Shown: positions 25,044-34,672, counted from the first letter of the stretch. The stretch: 49,610 bases of DNA from Desulfobacterales bacterium (GCA_016342285.1 JAEINQ010000050.1:1-49610); one strand, 5' to 3'. Program-made: numbers and translations. The notes: generated by a model not told the origin, from the sequence alone.

Positions 25044-28000
25044 TTATCCGGCCGCCGCCATTTGCCGGTGCAAGCGCCGGGCCCGCAGGTAAAAGGCCTC
25101 CAGCTTGGCAGTGACGAGTTGGGGGAAGGGAGAACCGTCACTTTCGATGGCCAGAAAAGGAAGTTGATCGACCCCGGACAAGACCGTCCGCAGGCGTGGG
25201 TTTTCCGGCTCCGCGGCCAGCTTGACCCGGCTGTTCATCGCTTCGGAGAGAATCGCCTCTGAAATCCGGTTGGGCATGCAGCCGAAAGGACCGATGGCGA
25301 TCACCCCGCAGACCGCGGAGGCCACCGCTTCCAGGGCACTTCCGACGGTAAGCACCGCCTCACCCCAAAGAGCCGGGCTGATGAAGGGTTCGGCACGGGC
25401 CATAACCCGGGACAGGGGGGCAGGATGGTTGTCGATCAGACCGGAAACAGCCATGGCACTACGGATCCGCCGTTCGTCACCGGCCATCAATTTTCGTTTG
25501 AGCCATTGACGCCCGCTCTTTTTGAGTCCGGCCCGCCGCCCGCTGTCGCCGCAGGTCGTCAGGTAGTTTGTATAATGAATCCATTCGGCCACTGGCGAAC
25601 AGATCGCGGCAAACCCCGCCTCGGCCAGTTTCTCGGTCAGGTAGCGACGGGACAAACCGTCACGACGCACAAAGATTTCCCCTGTCAGCAGGATGCGGGG
25701 CACCGCGGCCACCGGATGTTTCATGTCCACACGCGCTAGCCGTTGTGCGGTCCGTAGCAACCGGTCCAAAAGGGCCGCAAACTCATCGGTGGCCAGGGAA
25801 TCGAGCACCTGCTGCACCTCGGCCTCGAAAAAGGCCGCTGCCGAAGGCGGATCTTCGGCAGCGGTCAGGATCAGGGCGCGCATATCCTCTAAAAAGTCGG
25901 AGATCACCACCGCCCACCACGCCCGGCGGTGTAAGGCCGGGGAAAGTCCGGCATAGGCATCGTCCGAGGACAGGGAAAACAGGGCCACATCGGGAATTTC
26001 AATCCGGCGGACCAGGTCTTCCATGAAAATGTGGTACTGGCCGAACCGGCATGGCCCTCCGCCGGTCGGCATAAAATAGACCAGTTGTTCACCGTTTCGC
26101 CGGTGACGGCGCACATAGTCCAGCAAGGTGCCCGTGGTCAAGATCAGCGGCAGGCACTCCTTACAGGCGGTATTGCCCCGACCCAGCCGCAATATCGCTT
26201 CGTCCGCCGGCCGGTGGGCCTGGGCATGAAAACCGCCCCCAGAAAAAGCGGCAGCCAGGGCGCGACTGGCGATGTGGCCCATGGACGGAAAGAGCACGGT
26301 AACATCCGGGTCGGTCATGGGCCGTGGCCGGCCCGACGAGTCGATCAGGATCAGATGGCCGTTTTCCGCCGCCACCCGTGCAGGCACAAAGGGGGCTTTG
26401 GGCCGTGGGGTGCGTTCCAGTTGTCGATAGGCATGGACAATGTCCAAAAAGGCCTCGATGCGGGTCTCCAGGCCGGCGTCGGCCGTGTGGCTGTCCAGTT
26501 CCATGGTCAGGGCCGGCTTGGTGCCCATGATGGACCGGAAGTAACCGTTGATGAAAGAATCCGGTCCGCAGGAAAAATTGGTCACATAGACCCCGAACAG
26601 CTGGGGGTGCCGCTGGACCATTCGCGCCGTCCTCAAGATGGCTTGCCCCATGCCCCAGTACATGTGACGCTTGGATGGCTCGGTATCGGCCGGCAGAAAG
26701 TCCATGGGAATGACCGTCACGCCCCGGGAGGCAAATTTATGGGGGATGCCCATGTGGGCCTCTGGGGCAAAGGCGTTGTAAGGCCTTCCAAAAATCACAA
26801 CGGCAAAGTCCTGGGGGTCGGCTTCCAGCCGTGCCATGAGACGCCGGCCATGGGTACGGATCCGGTCTTCCACCGCCTTTTGCCTTTCCAGGGCGCGGCC
26901 TGCCGCGCGACGGGCGGTTCGGCCGTCAATCCCCATTTTTCGGGCCATGACCACCAGGGGGTCGCAAATGCTGGCCAGGCCCGGGCCAAGGTCCAGCACC
27001 GGGGTCAGAACCCGGGTCCCGCCGCGGCCAAGGCGCGCCAGGGTTCGGCTGAACGCGGCGCGCAGATAGTAGGGCTCGGCCTGGGCAAGAGGGCAGACCT
27101 GGGTACCCCCTTCCCCGTTTTGGGAGGGAAGGTTGCGCAGGTGGGGCAAAAAGACAAAATCCAGGTGACCCTGTGCGGTCAAAAGGTCTTCCAAAAACCC
27201 ATGGGCCAGTTCACCGGGGTAGCAAAAGGCGCTGAGTCGCCGATCGATCCCGGCCTGGACGGAGGTGTCGGGCAGGACGACCTCAAACCCCATGGCCCGA
27301 AAGAACTCGTCGTAAAGAGGGAAATAGGCGTGGACGAGAAAACTGCGGTTGATTCCCACCCGACCCCGCGGGGCCGATCCCTGGGTCGAGGGTGTTGTTG
27401 CCGGCTGGAAAACAATCCCCTGTCGGTGACCCACCTGTTCCAGGGCATCGATATCGTAGTGGACATTTTTCAGAAGGTTGACGTAGCGGTTGCAGGCCCC
27501 GCCAAACGGGAAGACGCGACCCTCCAGTTGGACCCGGGCAATGGTGCATTGCCGGTCGCATCCTGTTTTGCCGCCCCGGCAGACAAAAGGCTTGCCGTAA
27601 CCGACCTCACGCTCGGCCAGGGTTTTCAGATCAAAGCGCTTGGCGGCCATGGCGCCGCTGCGCAGCCGTTGGTCGATCACCAGGGCCGCGCCAAAAGCGC
27701 CCATAAGGCCGGGCTCGGGCGGAACCACAATGGGCTTTCCCACCAGAGTTGCCATGGCCAGGGGAACGGCCCGGTTATAGCAGACCCCGCCTTGCATGAA
27801 GATACGCTCGCCCACGGGCCGGTTGCCCCGCACCCGGTTGTTGTAATTCATGCAGATGGAATAGACCAGTCCGGCCACGATGTCGTGGTGACCCACCCCC
27901 TCGTGGGCCGCATTCTTGATGTCCGAAGCGATGAAGGCGGCGCACTGGTCGTTGAAATTGGGCGGCCGCGTCCCGGCCAGGGCCGAATCGGCGATCCGGT

Positions 28001-29399
28001 CCATGGCCAGGCCCAGGGTCTCTAAAGCCGATTCCTCCAGGAACGAACCGGTGCCGGCGCTGCAGGCCTCGTTCATGGCGTAGTCCGACGGCACCCCGTT
28101 GGTGATGGTGGTGTATTTGGCGTCCTGGCCGCCGATTTCAAAAATAGTGTCGACCCGGGGATCAAAGTGGACGGCCGCTGCCGCATGGGCGATGATCTCG
28201 TTGATGACCCCATCGGTCATGGCATGGAGCCCTGCAATCTGACGGCCGCTGCCGCAGACCCCCAACCCGTCGATGGCCATCTGCCCCGGGTCAACCCGGG
28301 CGCCGATCCGGTCGGCAATGGCCCGGTAGCACCGGCGCGAAGCGCCCACCGGGTCACCGCTGGTGCGCAGATAGACCGATGCCAACATGGCGTGATCGCT
28401 TCTTCTGACGAGAACGGCCTTGGTGGTGGTCGACCCCACGTCAAGCCCGAGAATGCAGCGGTCGCCGGCCGCGGGGGTTCCCTTGGAAAGGGTCTTGAAG
28501 GAAACATCCCCGGCCGCATCATTTAATGGCGGCAGGGTTTCAAAGGAGGCGCTGTTGTCGGAGAAAAGGGCGTCCATGCCGGGAAACGGAAGGGTCTCGC
28601 CATCCAGGGCCCACAGGGCCGCCCCCAGGGCCTCGAAATACGGCGCGGCCGCCGGGATCACCAGCCCGGGAATCTCCCGTTTGAGGTATTCCACCATCAT
28701 ACGGTTTTGCGCGGTGCCGCCGGTGAGCATGATGTCTCGCCGCTCGACCCGTTTGAGCAGTTCCAGAATCTTGTCCGCCATCATGCGGCAGAGTCCCGCG
28801 GTCACCCGGGCCTTGGGAACGCCCTTGTTGGTGGCGTGGGTACAGTCGGACTTGCAAAATACCGAACAGCGACCGGACACCCGGAAGGGTTCGGTGTCAG
28901 CGGCCCACCGGGCCGCCTGGTCCAAGGTCACATCCATGCGGCGAAGCTGCTGCAGAAAGAATTCGCCCGTGCCCGAAGCGCACTTGTTGCCGGTCACCAC
29001 ATCGATGATCCGGCCCGATGGATCCAGGACATAGACCATGAAGGTTTCGCCGCCGGCCGACACCACCGCCGGGCATGTCGTTGCCGCCGGAACAGCCCAG
29101 CCAAAGGCCGCTTCCACGGCCTCGGGCTCGGAAAGGGGGGTCAGGTTCAGCAGGGTGCGGAATTTTCGCCCGGTAGCTGCAATTTTATCGATGCCATCCA
29201 GGTCCATTCGCGCCAGGGCCTGGACAAGAACCTTTTTCGGATTGCCCTCATGGGCCAGGGTTTGGTGGTCGATCAGGCGAGGCCGGTCGCCGGGGTCCCG
29301 GCGGTTCAAGGGATGGGTCCGGCGACGGCCGGCAATCCGGACCAGGGAGACAGAGGTGGCGCCCAGGCAGAGCCCCAAAGAGATCAGCTCTTCGGCCAT
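25044..29399 (-). CDS. BadF/BadG-HgdB family CoA-dehydratase activase, giant fused form
   Basis: A 1451-residue protein with two ASKHA ATPase domains in tandem (about 1-290 and 315-590), followed by a DUF2229-like segment and a C-terminal 2-hydroxyacyl-CoA dehydratase-like region. The first ATPase has NKCASGTGEFF and SVFCKSDCTH; the second has LGLDVGSTTTKAVLV, GGQDAKYT and EACSAGTGSFLEE. The cysteines before SGTGEFF/SAGTGSF match the dimer-bridging [4Fe-4S] ligand of archerases such as HgdC. The C-terminal part shows FCYPGELAHGFLEDLL and PLAQAEPYYLRAAF. Known members drive ATP-dependent low-potential electron transfer to CoA-ester dehydratases or reductases in anaerobes. No dehydratase or reductase partner is adjacent. 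The ATG at 29399 follows GGAAGGAAAGC. Confidence 0.9.
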   Translation of the reverse strand: MAEELISLGLCLGATSVSLVRIAGRRRTHPLNRRDPGDRPRLIDHQTLAHEGNPKKVLVQALARMDLDGIDKIAATGRKFRTLLNLTPLSEPEAVEAAFGWAVPAATTCPAVVSAGGETFMVYVLDPSGRIIDVVTGNKCASGTGEFFLQQLRRMDVTLDQAARWAADTEPFRVSGRCSVFCKSDCTHATNKGVPKARVTAGLCRMMADKILELLKRVERRDIMLTGGTAQNRMMVEYLKREIPGLVIPAAAPYFEALGAALWALDGETLPFPGMDALFSDNSASFETLPPLNDAAGDVSFKTLSKGTPAAGDRCILGLDVGSTTTKAVLVRRSDHAMLASVYLRTSGDPVGASRRCYRAIADRIGARVDPGQMAIDGLGVCGSGRQIAGLHAMTDGVINEIIAHAAAAVHFDPRVDTIFEIGGQDAKYTTITNGVPSDYAMNEACSAGTGSFLEESALETLGLAMDRIADSALAGTRPPNFNDQCAAFIASDIKNAAHEGVGHHDIVAGLVYSICMNYNNRVRGNRPVGERIFMQGGVCYNRAVPLAMATLVGKPIVVPPEPGLMGAFGAALVIDQRLRSGAMAAKRFDLKTLAEREVGYGKPFVCRGGKTGCDRQCTIARVQLEGRVFPFGGACNRYVNLLKNVHYDIDALEQVGHRQGIVFQPATTPSTQGSAPRGRVGINRSFLVHAYFPLYDEFFRAMGFEVVLPDTSVQAGIDRRLSAFCYPGELAHGFLEDLLTAQGHLDFVFLPHLRNLPSQNGEGGTQVCPLAQAEPYYLRAAFSRTLARLGRGGTRVLTPVLDLGPGLASICDPLVVMARKMGIDGRTARRAAGRALERQKAVEDRIRTHGRRLMARLEADPQDFAVVIFGRPYNAFAPEAHMGIPHKFASRGVTVIPMDFLPADTEPSKRHMYWGMGQAILRTARMVQRHPQLFGVYVTNFSCGPDSFINGYFRSIMGTKPALTMELDSHTADAGLETRIEAFLDIVHAYRQLERTPRPKAPFVPARVAAENGHLILIDSSGRPRPMTDPDVTVLFPSMGHIASRALAAAFSGGGFHAQAHRPADEAILRLGRGNTACKECLPLILTTGTLLDYVRRHRRNGEQLVYFMPTGGGPCRFGQYHIFMEDLVRRIEIPDVALFSLSSDDAYAGLSPALHRRAWWAVVISDFLEDMRALILTAAEDPPSAAAFFEAEVQQVLDSLATDEFAALLDRLLRTAQRLARVDMKHPVAAVPRILLTGEIFVRRDGLSRRYLTEKLAEAGFAAICSPVAEWIHYTNYLTTCGDSGRRAGLKKSGRQWLKRKLMAGDERRIRSAMAVSGLIDNHPAPLSRVMARAEPFISPALWGEAVLTVGSALEAVASAVCGVIAIGPFGCMPNRISEAILSEAMNSRVKLAAEPENPRLRTVLSGVDQLPFLAIESDGSPFPQLVTAKLEAFYLRARRLHRQMAAAG

Positions 29400-29526
29400 G
29401 CTTTCCTTCCGGGTAGAGATGGGCCATGGAACCGATAAAGAGATCGGAGCGCCCGGTGGAAAAACCCCGGGCGACCCGGTCAACAACCTTGTAAAGAAGC
29501 CTGACCCGGAGGCTCAGGCTCTGGTT

Positions 29527-29705
29527 TGCCCCTGGAAGGGGCTGTCTTTGGATGCTTGAAGTTTTAAGTGCCTAAAGTGCCTAAAATTAAGGAATTCTGC
29601 CATATCTTAGTTTAAAAAGCCGGATCGAAGAGACTCCATAACTTTAGGCATTTCAAACTTTAGCGCATTTCAAACTTATCGGTATAGCCAACTGACGCTG
29701 ACCAC
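29527..29705 (+). repeat. mosaic intergenic element, copy F (GTGCCTAAA words)
   Basis: It starts with the hairpin GCCCCT-GGA-AGGGGC. The left arm has 9-bp words GTGCCTAAA GTGCCTAAA. The core runs from ATTCTGCC (29594) to GACTCC (29637). The right arm reads TTTAGGCATTTCAAACTTTAG, and GCCAACTGACGCTGACC follows at 29687-29703. The word differs from copies A, C and I, while the core is shared. Confidence 0.8.
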
Positions 29706-29752
29706 GCCCACAGGACGTGGATTCATGGTTCACGATTCAACGATTGGGACGT

Positions 29753-30037
29753 TTGCTCTTTGTTCTTTGCTCTTCGCCCCTTGCTCTTCGCCCCTTGCTC
29801 TTCGCTCCTTGCCCTTTGCTCTTTGTTCTTTGCACTTCGCTCCTTGCTCTTCGCTCCCTGCTCTATGCTCTTCGCTCCCTGCTCTTCGCTCCCTGCTCCC
29901 TGCTCCCTGCTCTTCGCTCCCTACTCCCTGCTCTTCGCTCCCTGCTCTATGCTCTTCGCTCCCTGCTCTATGCTCTTCGCTCCCTGCTCTATGCTCTTCG
30001 CTCCCTGCTCTTTGACCCCTTGAACCCTTGAAGTTCA
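29753..30037. repeat. degenerate 7-bp tandem array (TGCTCTT/CGCTCCC), block G
   Basis: Roughly 35 heptamers run without spacers, mostly TGCTCTT, TGCTCTA, CGCTCCC and TGCTCCC. The block closes with CCCTTGAACCCTTGAAG, the word of block E, and ends four bases before the alaS stop codon. Open frames through it on both strands are low-complexity artefacts of the heptamer period, since 7 bp read three times gives a 7-codon protein repeat. Confidence 0.85.
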
Positions 30038-30040
30038 ACC

Positions 30041-32677
30041 CTACATCCCTTCCACAATGGCAACCACCTGCCCCAGGGCCTCGTCGAGCTTTTCCGGCTG
30101 GGAGCCGCCGGCCTGGGCCATATCCGGCCGTCCGCCGCCGCCGCCGCCCACCAGGGCAGCCACCTGACGAATGATGTTGCCGGCTGAATAGCGACCGGTG
30201 AGATCCGTGGTCACAACGACGATGAGAAGGGCCTTGGCGCCCACCTCGGCACCAAGCACCACCACCCCCGAACCGATCTGGTCTCGGAAACGGTCGGCCA
30301 GATCCCGCAGGGCCGCGGGGCTTTCCACGGTCACCTTCTGGGCCAGGACTTTGACCCCGTTGGCCGTTTCAATGGCGGCCGCAGTGTCCCCGGCACTGGC
30401 GGCGGCCATTTTCGCTTTGAGTTTTTCGATGGTCTTGTCGGCGGCCTTAAGATCGGTCAGCAGCCTTTCGATGCGTTGGGCAAGGGCGTCTGGCTTTTCC
30501 CGCAGCAGCCTTGCGCCATGCTGCAGGGTGTGGGCCTCACGCTGGACCTGGGCCAGGGCCGCGGCCCCGGTCAGCGCCTCCATGCGCCGCACGCCCGAGG
30601 CCACACTCGCCTCGGAGACGATCTTGAACAGCCCGATATCGCCGGTGCGCGCCGTATGGGTGCCACCACACAACTCCTTGCTGAAATCGGACAGGGAGAC
30701 CACCCGCACCCGGTCGCCGTATTTCTCCTCGAACAGGGCCGTGGCACCGGACTTAAAGGCCTCATCGGCGGCCATCTCCGCCACCTGGGTCGGCACGTTC
30801 TCCCGAATCCGGTCGTTGACCAACGTTTCGATCCGGTCCAGATCGGCCTCGGACACCTGGGAAAAATGGGTGAAGTCAAACCGAAGCCGGTCCGGCGCCA
30901 CCAGGGAACCGGCCTGCTTGATATGGTCGCCCAGCACCTGTCGCAGCACGGCCTGGAGGATATGGGTGGCCGTATGGTTTGCCGCCGTGGCGCGCCGCGT
31001 CGCCACGTCCACGTTCAGGGTCACCGTCTGCCCTGCTTCTATTGTACCGGACACGACCGTCCCCTTGTGAATGATCAAGCCAGTGGGGTCTTTGACCGTG
31101 TCGGTGACGTTCACGGTCAGCTCCGGCCCGGTGATGGTGCCGCTGTCGCCCGCCTGACCACCCGATTCGCCATAGAAACAGGTGACATCGGTAACCACCT
31201 CCACCTCGTCTCCGGTCCCGGCACGGGTTGCGGCCTCACCGCCGATCACCAGAAGCTTGACTTCGGCCTCCATACGCTGGGTGTCGTATCCCCTGAATTC
31301 GGGTTTAAAACCCGTCGCCGAGAGGCTTTTGTAGGCATCGCTGATCTGTGAAAAGGCCGTCACGGTCCGCGATTTCTCCCGCTGGGCAGCCATATCCCGA
31401 TCGAATCCGTCCATGTCCAGGGTCATGCCGCGGTCCCGGACCACGTCCCGAACGATGTCCACGGGGAAGCCGAAGGTGTCGTAGAGTTTGAAAATCAAAG
31501 CGCCGGGCACCTCGTCCCGGCCGGCTGCCGCCATCTCCCCCAACGATTCGTTGAGCAGGCGCAGTCCGTTGTCCAGGGTTTCGGAAAACCGCATCTCCTC
31601 GTTTTTGATGACGTTGGTGATGAAGGCCTCGGCTTCGGACAGCTCCGGGTATGCCGGCTGCATGATCTCCATAACCACCCGGGCCGTATGGTGCAGAAAC
31701 GGTTTGACCAGGCCAATGTTGCGCCCGTATCGAATAGCCCGGCGCATGATGCGGCGTAGCACATACCCGCGCCCCTCATTGGACGGCAGAATCCCGTCAC
31801 CGATGAGAAAGGCCGCGGCCCGGCTGTGGTCGGCGATCACCTTCATGGCCACGTCCGATTCAAAGGCGTCACCGAGCTTTTTACCCGACAGGGCGGCGGC
31901 CTTGTCCATGATGGGCGTGATCAGGTCGGTATCGTAGTTGGTAGGCACGTCCTGTAAAATGGCCGCCATCCGTTCCAGCCCCAGTCCGGTGTCGATGCTC
32001 GGCTTGGGCAGCGGGGTCATGGCGCCTGAAGCGTCCCGGTTAAACTGCATAAAAACCAGGTTCCAGATCTCCAGGAACCGGTCGCACTCGCACCCCAGCT
32101 TGCAGTCCGGGCGGCCACAGCCATGCTCGGCCCCACGATCAATATGAATCTCGCTGCACGGACCGCAGGGGCCGGTGTCTCCCATGGCCCAGAAATTGTC
32201 CTTTTCGCCGAACCGGACGATCCGATCCTCGGGCACACCGGCCTGATCTTGCCAGATCCGGCCGGCCTCGTCATCGTCTAAGTAAATGGACACCCAGAGC
32301 TTTTCCGCGGGCAGGCCGTAGCCGTTGGTCAAAAGGTCCCAGCCGAAATCGACGGCCTTTTCCTTGAAGTAGTCCCCAAAGGAAAAATTGCCCAGCATCT
32401 CGAAAAAAGTGTGATGGCGGGCCGTGTAGCCAACGTTTTCCAGATCGTTGTGCTTGCCCCCGGCCCGAACGCACTTCTGGCTGGTGGTAGCACGGTTATA
32501 GGCGCGTTTTTCCTCACCGAGAAAGGTCCGTTTGAACTGCACCATGCCGGCGTTGGTAAAGAGCAGCGTGGGGTCGTCGGCCGGTACCAGGGAGGAAGAG
32601 CGCACGATCTGGTGACCGTGTTTTTGAAAGTATTCGAGAAAGGTCCTGCGAATGTCGTTTCCGGTCATGAATTTCAT
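30041..32677 (-). CDS. alaS: alanyl-tRNA synthetase
   Basis: A complete class II synthetase of about 878 residues that charges tRNA-Ala. Motifs are FTNAGMVQFKRTFLG and the HHTFFEMLGNFSFGDYFK stretch in the catalytic core. The editing domain has ANHTATHILQAVLR and ELCGGTHTARTGDIG with its zinc-binding His/Cys residues, and the C-terminal DHHA1 domain has GGGGGGRPDMAQAGG. I prefer the ATG at 32677 (MKFMTGN) because GGAG lies seven bases upstream; an ATG four codons earlier overlaps the ribosome site. It is flanked by repeat blocks on both sides (G at its 3' end, H at its 5' end), so it is probably its own transcription unit. Confidence 0.97.
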   Translation of the reverse strand: MKFMTGNDIRRTFLEYFQKHGHQIVRSSSLVPADDPTLLFTNAGMVQFKRTFLGEEKRAYNRATTSQKCVRAGGKHNDLENVGYTARHHTFFEMLGNFSFGDYFKEKAVDFGWDLLTNGYGLPAEKLWVSIYLDDDEAGRIWQDQAGVPEDRIVRFGEKDNFWAMGDTGPCGPCSEIHIDRGAEHGCGRPDCKLGCECDRFLEIWNLVFMQFNRDASGAMTPLPKPSIDTGLGLERMAAILQDVPTNYDTDLITPIMDKAAALSGKKLGDAFESDVAMKVIADHSRAAAFLIGDGILPSNEGRGYVLRRIMRRAIRYGRNIGLVKPFLHHTARVVMEIMQPAYPELSEAEAFITNVIKNEEMRFSETLDNGLRLLNESLGEMAAAGRDEVPGALIFKLYDTFGFPVDIVRDVVRDRGMTLDMDGFDRDMAAQREKSRTVTAFSQISDAYKSLSATGFKPEFRGYDTQRMEAEVKLLVIGGEAATRAGTGDEVEVVTDVTCFYGESGGQAGDSGTITGPELTVNVTDTVKDPTGLIIHKGTVVSGTIEAGQTVTLNVDVATRRATAANHTATHILQAVLRQVLGDHIKQAGSLVAPDRLRFDFTHFSQVSEADLDRIETLVNDRIRENVPTQVAEMAADEAFKSGATALFEEKYGDRVRVVSLSDFSKELCGGTHTARTGDIGLFKIVSEASVASGVRRMEALTGAAALAQVQREAHTLQHGARLLREKPDALAQRIERLLTDLKAADKTIEKLKAKMAAASAGDTAAAIETANGVKVLAQKVTVESPAALRDLADRFRDQIGSGVVVLGAEVGAKALLIVVVTTDLTGRYSAGNIIRQVAALVGGGGGGRPDMAQAGGSQPEKLDEALGQVVAIVEGM

Positions 32678-32728
32678 GAATGACTCCATTGAAGAGTGAT
32701 CAGTTGAGAAGAGATCAACGGTTCAAGC

Positions 32729-32890
32729 CTCAGGGGCGTGGCCTTGGATACTCGAAGTTTGAAGTGCTAAAATGCCTAAAATCAAGGAATTCTGTCATAT
32801 CTTAGCTGAAAAGAGCCGGAGCAAAGTGACTCCGTAATTTTAGGCACTTATCAACAAATGTACCGTCTTGGCCGATTGACTCTGACCCCA
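32729..32890 (+). repeat. mosaic intergenic element, copy H (TGCCTAAAA words)
   Basis: It contains CTCAGGGGCGTGGCCTTGGATAC, left-arm words AAGTGCTAAAATGCCTAAAA and a core from ATTCTGTC (32789) to GACTCC (32833). The right arm is TAATTTTAGGCACTTATC, followed by GCCGATTGACTCTGACC at 32871-32887. It is closely related to copy F. Confidence 0.75.
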
Positions 32891-32933
32891 CACACAAAGG
32901 GAAAGGGTTTCCGGTGTCCCACTGGATCCGGGT

Positions 32934-33965
32934 TCAAGAATCCGCATCCGCCGCCGGGTCAGCCGCCTTGGCGGCCAGCCCCATGGCTTCTCGCACCTGT
33001 TTAAGGGCCGCTGCGGCAAGCTCCGGGTTTTCCAGAAGAAACGCCTTGGCATTGTTTCGCCCCTGGCCGATCCGCTCCCCTGCGTAGGAATACCAGGAGC
33101 CGCTCTTTTCCACAAAGCCCAGGGTCACGCCCATGTCCAGCAGATCACCGGTCTGGGAAATTCCTTCACCGTAGAGGATGTCGAACTCGGCGTCCTGGAA
33201 GGGCGGGGCCATCTTGTTCTTGACCACCCGGACCCGGGTCCGGTTGCCGATCACCTCCTGGCCGTCCTTGATGGCTGCCAGGCGCCGAATGTCGAGCCGC
33301 ACCGACGCATAGAACTTTAAGGCGTTGCCGCCGGTGGTGGTCTCCGGGTTGCCGAAGACCACGCCGATCTTCATGCGGATCTGGTTGATGAAGATCACCG
33401 AGGTCATGGTCTTGTTGATGGTGCCGGTCAGCTTGCGAAGCGCCTGGCTCATGAGCCGGGCCTGAAGCCCCATGTGGGAATCGCCCATCTCCCCTTCGAT
33501 CTCAGCCCGGGGCACGAGGGCGGCCACCGAGTCGATGACCACCAGATCGATGGCCCCGCTTCGCACCAGCATATCGGTGATCTCCAGGGCCTGTTCGCCG
33601 GTGTCGGGCTGGGAGACCAGCAGGTCATCGCAATTGACACCGAGCTTTCGGGCATAGGCCGTGTCCAGTGCGTGTTCAGCGTCGACAAAGGCGACGATGC
33701 CGCCCTGTTTTTGGGCGTTGGCCACGGCGTGCAGGGCCAGGGTGGTTTTTCCCGAAGATTCCGGACCGAATATTTCCGTCACCCTGCCCCGGGGCAGCCC
33801 CCCGACGCCCAGGGCCTTGTCCAGGGCCAGCGAACCGGTGCTGATCACCGGCACGTTGGCCACGGGCCGGCTTCCCAGCTTCATGATGGATCCCTTGCCG
33901 AACTGCCGTTCGATCTGTCCGATGGCGGACTGTATTGCCTTTTCCCTATCTGGTGATGATACCAT
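32934..33965 (-). CDS. recA: recombinase RecA
   Basis: A 343-residue RecA with Walker A GPESSGKTTLALH near residue 68, Walker B LVVIDSVAALVPRAEIEGE, DNA-binding loop 2 near NQIRMKIGVVFGNPETTTGG and a short C-terminal tail ending in acidic residues. RecA forms filaments on single-stranded DNA for homologous recombination and stimulates LexA cleavage. CAGGAGGAG immediately precedes the ATG at 33965; a longer upstream frame lacks support. I saw no clear LexA box in the 122 bp upstream, but the box is variable in this phylum. It is followed by thpR upstream on the same strand. Confidence 0.97.
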   Translation of the reverse strand: MVSSPDREKAIQSAIGQIERQFGKGSIMKLGSRPVANVPVISTGSLALDKALGVGGLPRGRVTEIFGPESSGKTTLALHAVANAQKQGGIVAFVDAEHALDTAYARKLGVNCDDLLVSQPDTGEQALEITDMLVRSGAIDLVVIDSVAALVPRAEIEGEMGDSHMGLQARLMSQALRKLTGTINKTMTSVIFINQIRMKIGVVFGNPETTTGGNALKFYASVRLDIRRLAAIKDGQEVIGNRTRVRVVKNKMAPPFQDAEFDILYGEGISQTGDLLDMGVTLGFVEKSGSWYSYAGERIGQGRNNAKAFLLENPELAAAALKQVREAMGLAAKAADPAADADS

Positions 33966-34087
33966 GATCTCCTCCTGGTGGTTCGTCGCACACAATAAAG
34001 CCGAGTGATTCGGGGCAACCATTCTTGATGCATTCATAAAAGGCCGGTTGAAACGTTGACATCAGAAATCAACCGAGCCGGGATCTG

Positions 34088-34672
34088 TCAGGCGCCGGCC
34101 GGCCCGGCCAGCACCGCGCTTCGAAGTCGGGTATAAACGGGCCCTGCCGGTGTGAGCCGGCTCTTGAAAAGCGCAATCGCCTCCACGGGCAGGCCAATGG
34201 GGGCGTATGTGCCCGCCTGGAGCATCGCGTCGGCCAGACCTCGGGCATCGATCCGGTCCCGGGGGCGCCCCAAGGTCAGGTGGGCCCGAAAGGGCTTAGC
34301 GTCCGGCGCAAACCCCGCATCGGCCAGGGCCCGGTTCAGATGCCCATGCAGCGCCCCCAGACGGCGTGTATCGCCGTGGAGACCGGCCCAGAGAACCCGC
34401 GGGCGCTTTATGCCGGGAAAGACACCCAATCCGCCTACCGTCAAATGCAGCGGTGCGGCATCACCCACGGCCCGATCCATGGCACGGGCCACCGCGTCCA
34501 CGACATCGGTCGGCAGGTCGCCGAGAAACTTCAGGGTCAGGTGAAGGTTCTCCGGCCGGACCCAGCGGATACTGAGTCCGTGCCGGTCAACGGCCCCCTG
34601 AACCGCGGCCAGCGCTTCGACGGCAGCCCGGGGCAGATCGACGGCCACAAAGGCCCGTAGGGTTTGGCTCAT
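34088..34672 (-). CDS. thpR: RNA 2',3'-cyclic phosphodiesterase
   Basis: A 194-residue 2H phosphoesterase with both signature HxTx motifs: LHLTLKFLG near residue 43 and AHLTLGRPRD near 130. It opens 2',3'-cyclic phosphates on RNA ends and has ligase activity in vitro in some members. It lies 122 bp upstream of recA on the same strand, an arrangement often seen in bacteria, and may be cotranscribed with it. The start MSQTLRAFVAVDLPR is the normal family N-terminus, although the ribosome site before it is weak. Upstream lies repeat copy I. Confidence 0.92.
   Translation of the reverse strand: MSQTLRAFVAVDLPRAAVEALAAVQGAVDRHGLSIRWVRPENLHLTLKFLGDLPTDVVDAVARAMDRAVGDAAPLHLTVGGLGVFPGIKRPRVLWAGLHGDTRRLGALHGHLNRALADAGFAPDAKPFRAHLTLGRPRDRIDARGLADAMLQAGTYAPIGLPVEAIALFKSRLTPAGPVYTRLRSAVLAGPAGA

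Noticed and set aside
26031..28025. 664-codon open frame on the plus strand
   Set aside because: It is antisense to the activase gene, whose domains and motifs are clear. No family motif is visible in the shadow.
23228..30037. CRISPR array
   Set aside because: The repeat units are 7-9 bp, degenerate and contiguous, without unique spacers, and no cas genes are present.
29717..30038. Several low-complexity open frames (about 90-104 codons) on both strands
   Set aside because: They are produced by the heptamer array, whose 7-bp period keeps all frames open. There is no ribosome site or family similarity.
33966..34087. LexA box upstream of recA
   Set aside because: No clear palindrome of the Gram-negative or Gram-positive type was visible; the motif varies in this phylum, so absence is not evidence.
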